Positions 63,910 through 64,000 of a DNA stretch of 64,000 nucleotides are shown one piece after another. The notes under the pieces were generated by a model. That model did not search any database. It had not been told where the DNA came from and was given only the letters and a program-made list of their open reading frames with translations. Every line of letters starts with the position of its first letter. The first letter of the stretch is position 1. This stretch comes from Mesorhizobium sp. M7A.F.Ca.US.008.03.1.1 (GTDB lineage: Bacteria; Pseudomonadota; Alphaproteobacteria; Rhizobiales; Rhizobiaceae), in assembly GCF_003997495.1 (NCBI RefSeq), contig NZ_RZRU01000008.1, positions 216,314 through 280,313 of the forward strand. Reading direction: 5' to 3'. A program made the translations under genes and the position numbers.

Positions 63910-64000
63910 TTAAGAGCTGATTGGGCGTTGGTCCCGCGCCACCGTGACGACCGCCTGTGGTGCTCGCCCTTCGAGGGCCCGCATGAGACCTGCGGCGTTG
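63910..64000 (-). CDS. C-terminal end of a gene cut by the window edge
   Basis: The minus-strand frame reads NAAGLMRALEGRAPQAVVTV... to a stop at 63910-63912. It ends 30 bases before panC and is in the same direction, so the two may form an operon. About 30 codons are visible. The pattern of small and hydrophobic residues looks coding, but is too short to name. Extending the window to the right would identify it. Confidence 0.45.
   Translation of the reverse strand, partial: NAAGLMRALEGRAPQAVVTVARDQRPISS

Overview
The window looks like chromosomal backbone DNA of an alphaproteobacterium of the Rhizobiales, most likely Mesorhizobium or a close relative. The base composition is GC-rich throughout. 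An ExoR-type regulator, an Omp25/RopB-like surface protein, a BTLCP transglutaminase-like protein, DUF1127 proteins and the order argS / SPOR protein / nagZ / scpAB / tatABC / serS / surE / pcm / LysM-M23 protein / yajC / secDF all point the same way. Nearly all the DNA is coding. I see no rRNA, insertion sequence, prophage or CRISPR array. The genus is an inference from gene content, not from a search.

Layout. 1-9.3 kb: valS, a FadL-type outer-membrane transporter, an ilvD paralogue overlapping exoR, a small secreted protein, and a leftward set of xthA-like exonuclease, VOC protein and ErpA-type Fe-S carrier. 9.4-31 kb: a long rightward housekeeping block with dgt, argS, the SPOR-domain envelope protein, nagZ, scpA-scpB, tatA-tatB-tatC, serS-surE-pcm, a NlpD-like lipoprotein, yajC-secDF and a squalene-synthase-fold protein. 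One leftward AAA+ ATPase gene interrupts it. 30.6-38.4 kb: a sterol-desaturase-family hydroxylase, a ParD/ParE pair whose toxin is shortened, trmFO, a DUF1127/small-RNA locus, a DUF2157-GDYXXLXY membrane pair, a frameshifted aromatic ammonia-lyase and tRNA-Leu(UAA). 38.6-54 kb: a mosaic of metabolic and envelope genes (Omp25-like protein, adenine deaminase, two tandem lipoprotein hydrolases, ilvA, gloA, a double cold-shock protein, cysE, gamma carbonic anhydrase). 54-64 kb: a probably acquired sulfotransferase-like gene with internal repeats, a BTLCP protein, PilZ and PAS regulators, rhomboid, CBS and YjhX-like genes, gatB and panC. A partial gene runs off the right edge.

The most interesting locus is at 34.14-34.78 kb on the minus strand. 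Two tandem 46-residue DUF1127 genes are followed, 12 bases after the last stop codon, by six hairpins. Each hairpin exposes the same loop, ACCTCCTCCC on the transcribed strand, which is an anti-Shine-Dalgarno sequence. The hairpins form two copies of a three-hairpin unit, and the last one ends in a U-rich terminator-like tract. This matches the general plan of alphaproteobacterial CcsR/'cuckoo' and alpha-r14 small RNAs: DUF1127 mRNAs whose 3' parts yield ribosome-binding-site-blocking RNAs.

Other regulatory structure includes a near-perfect TTGACGT-AA-ACGTCAA operator upstream of the hydroxylase pair with a degenerate copy upstream of the FadL gene, an orphan intrinsic terminator marking a possible small RNA at 58.4-58.6 kb, and a G-quadruplex motif inside an 11-bp hairpin at 55.9 kb.
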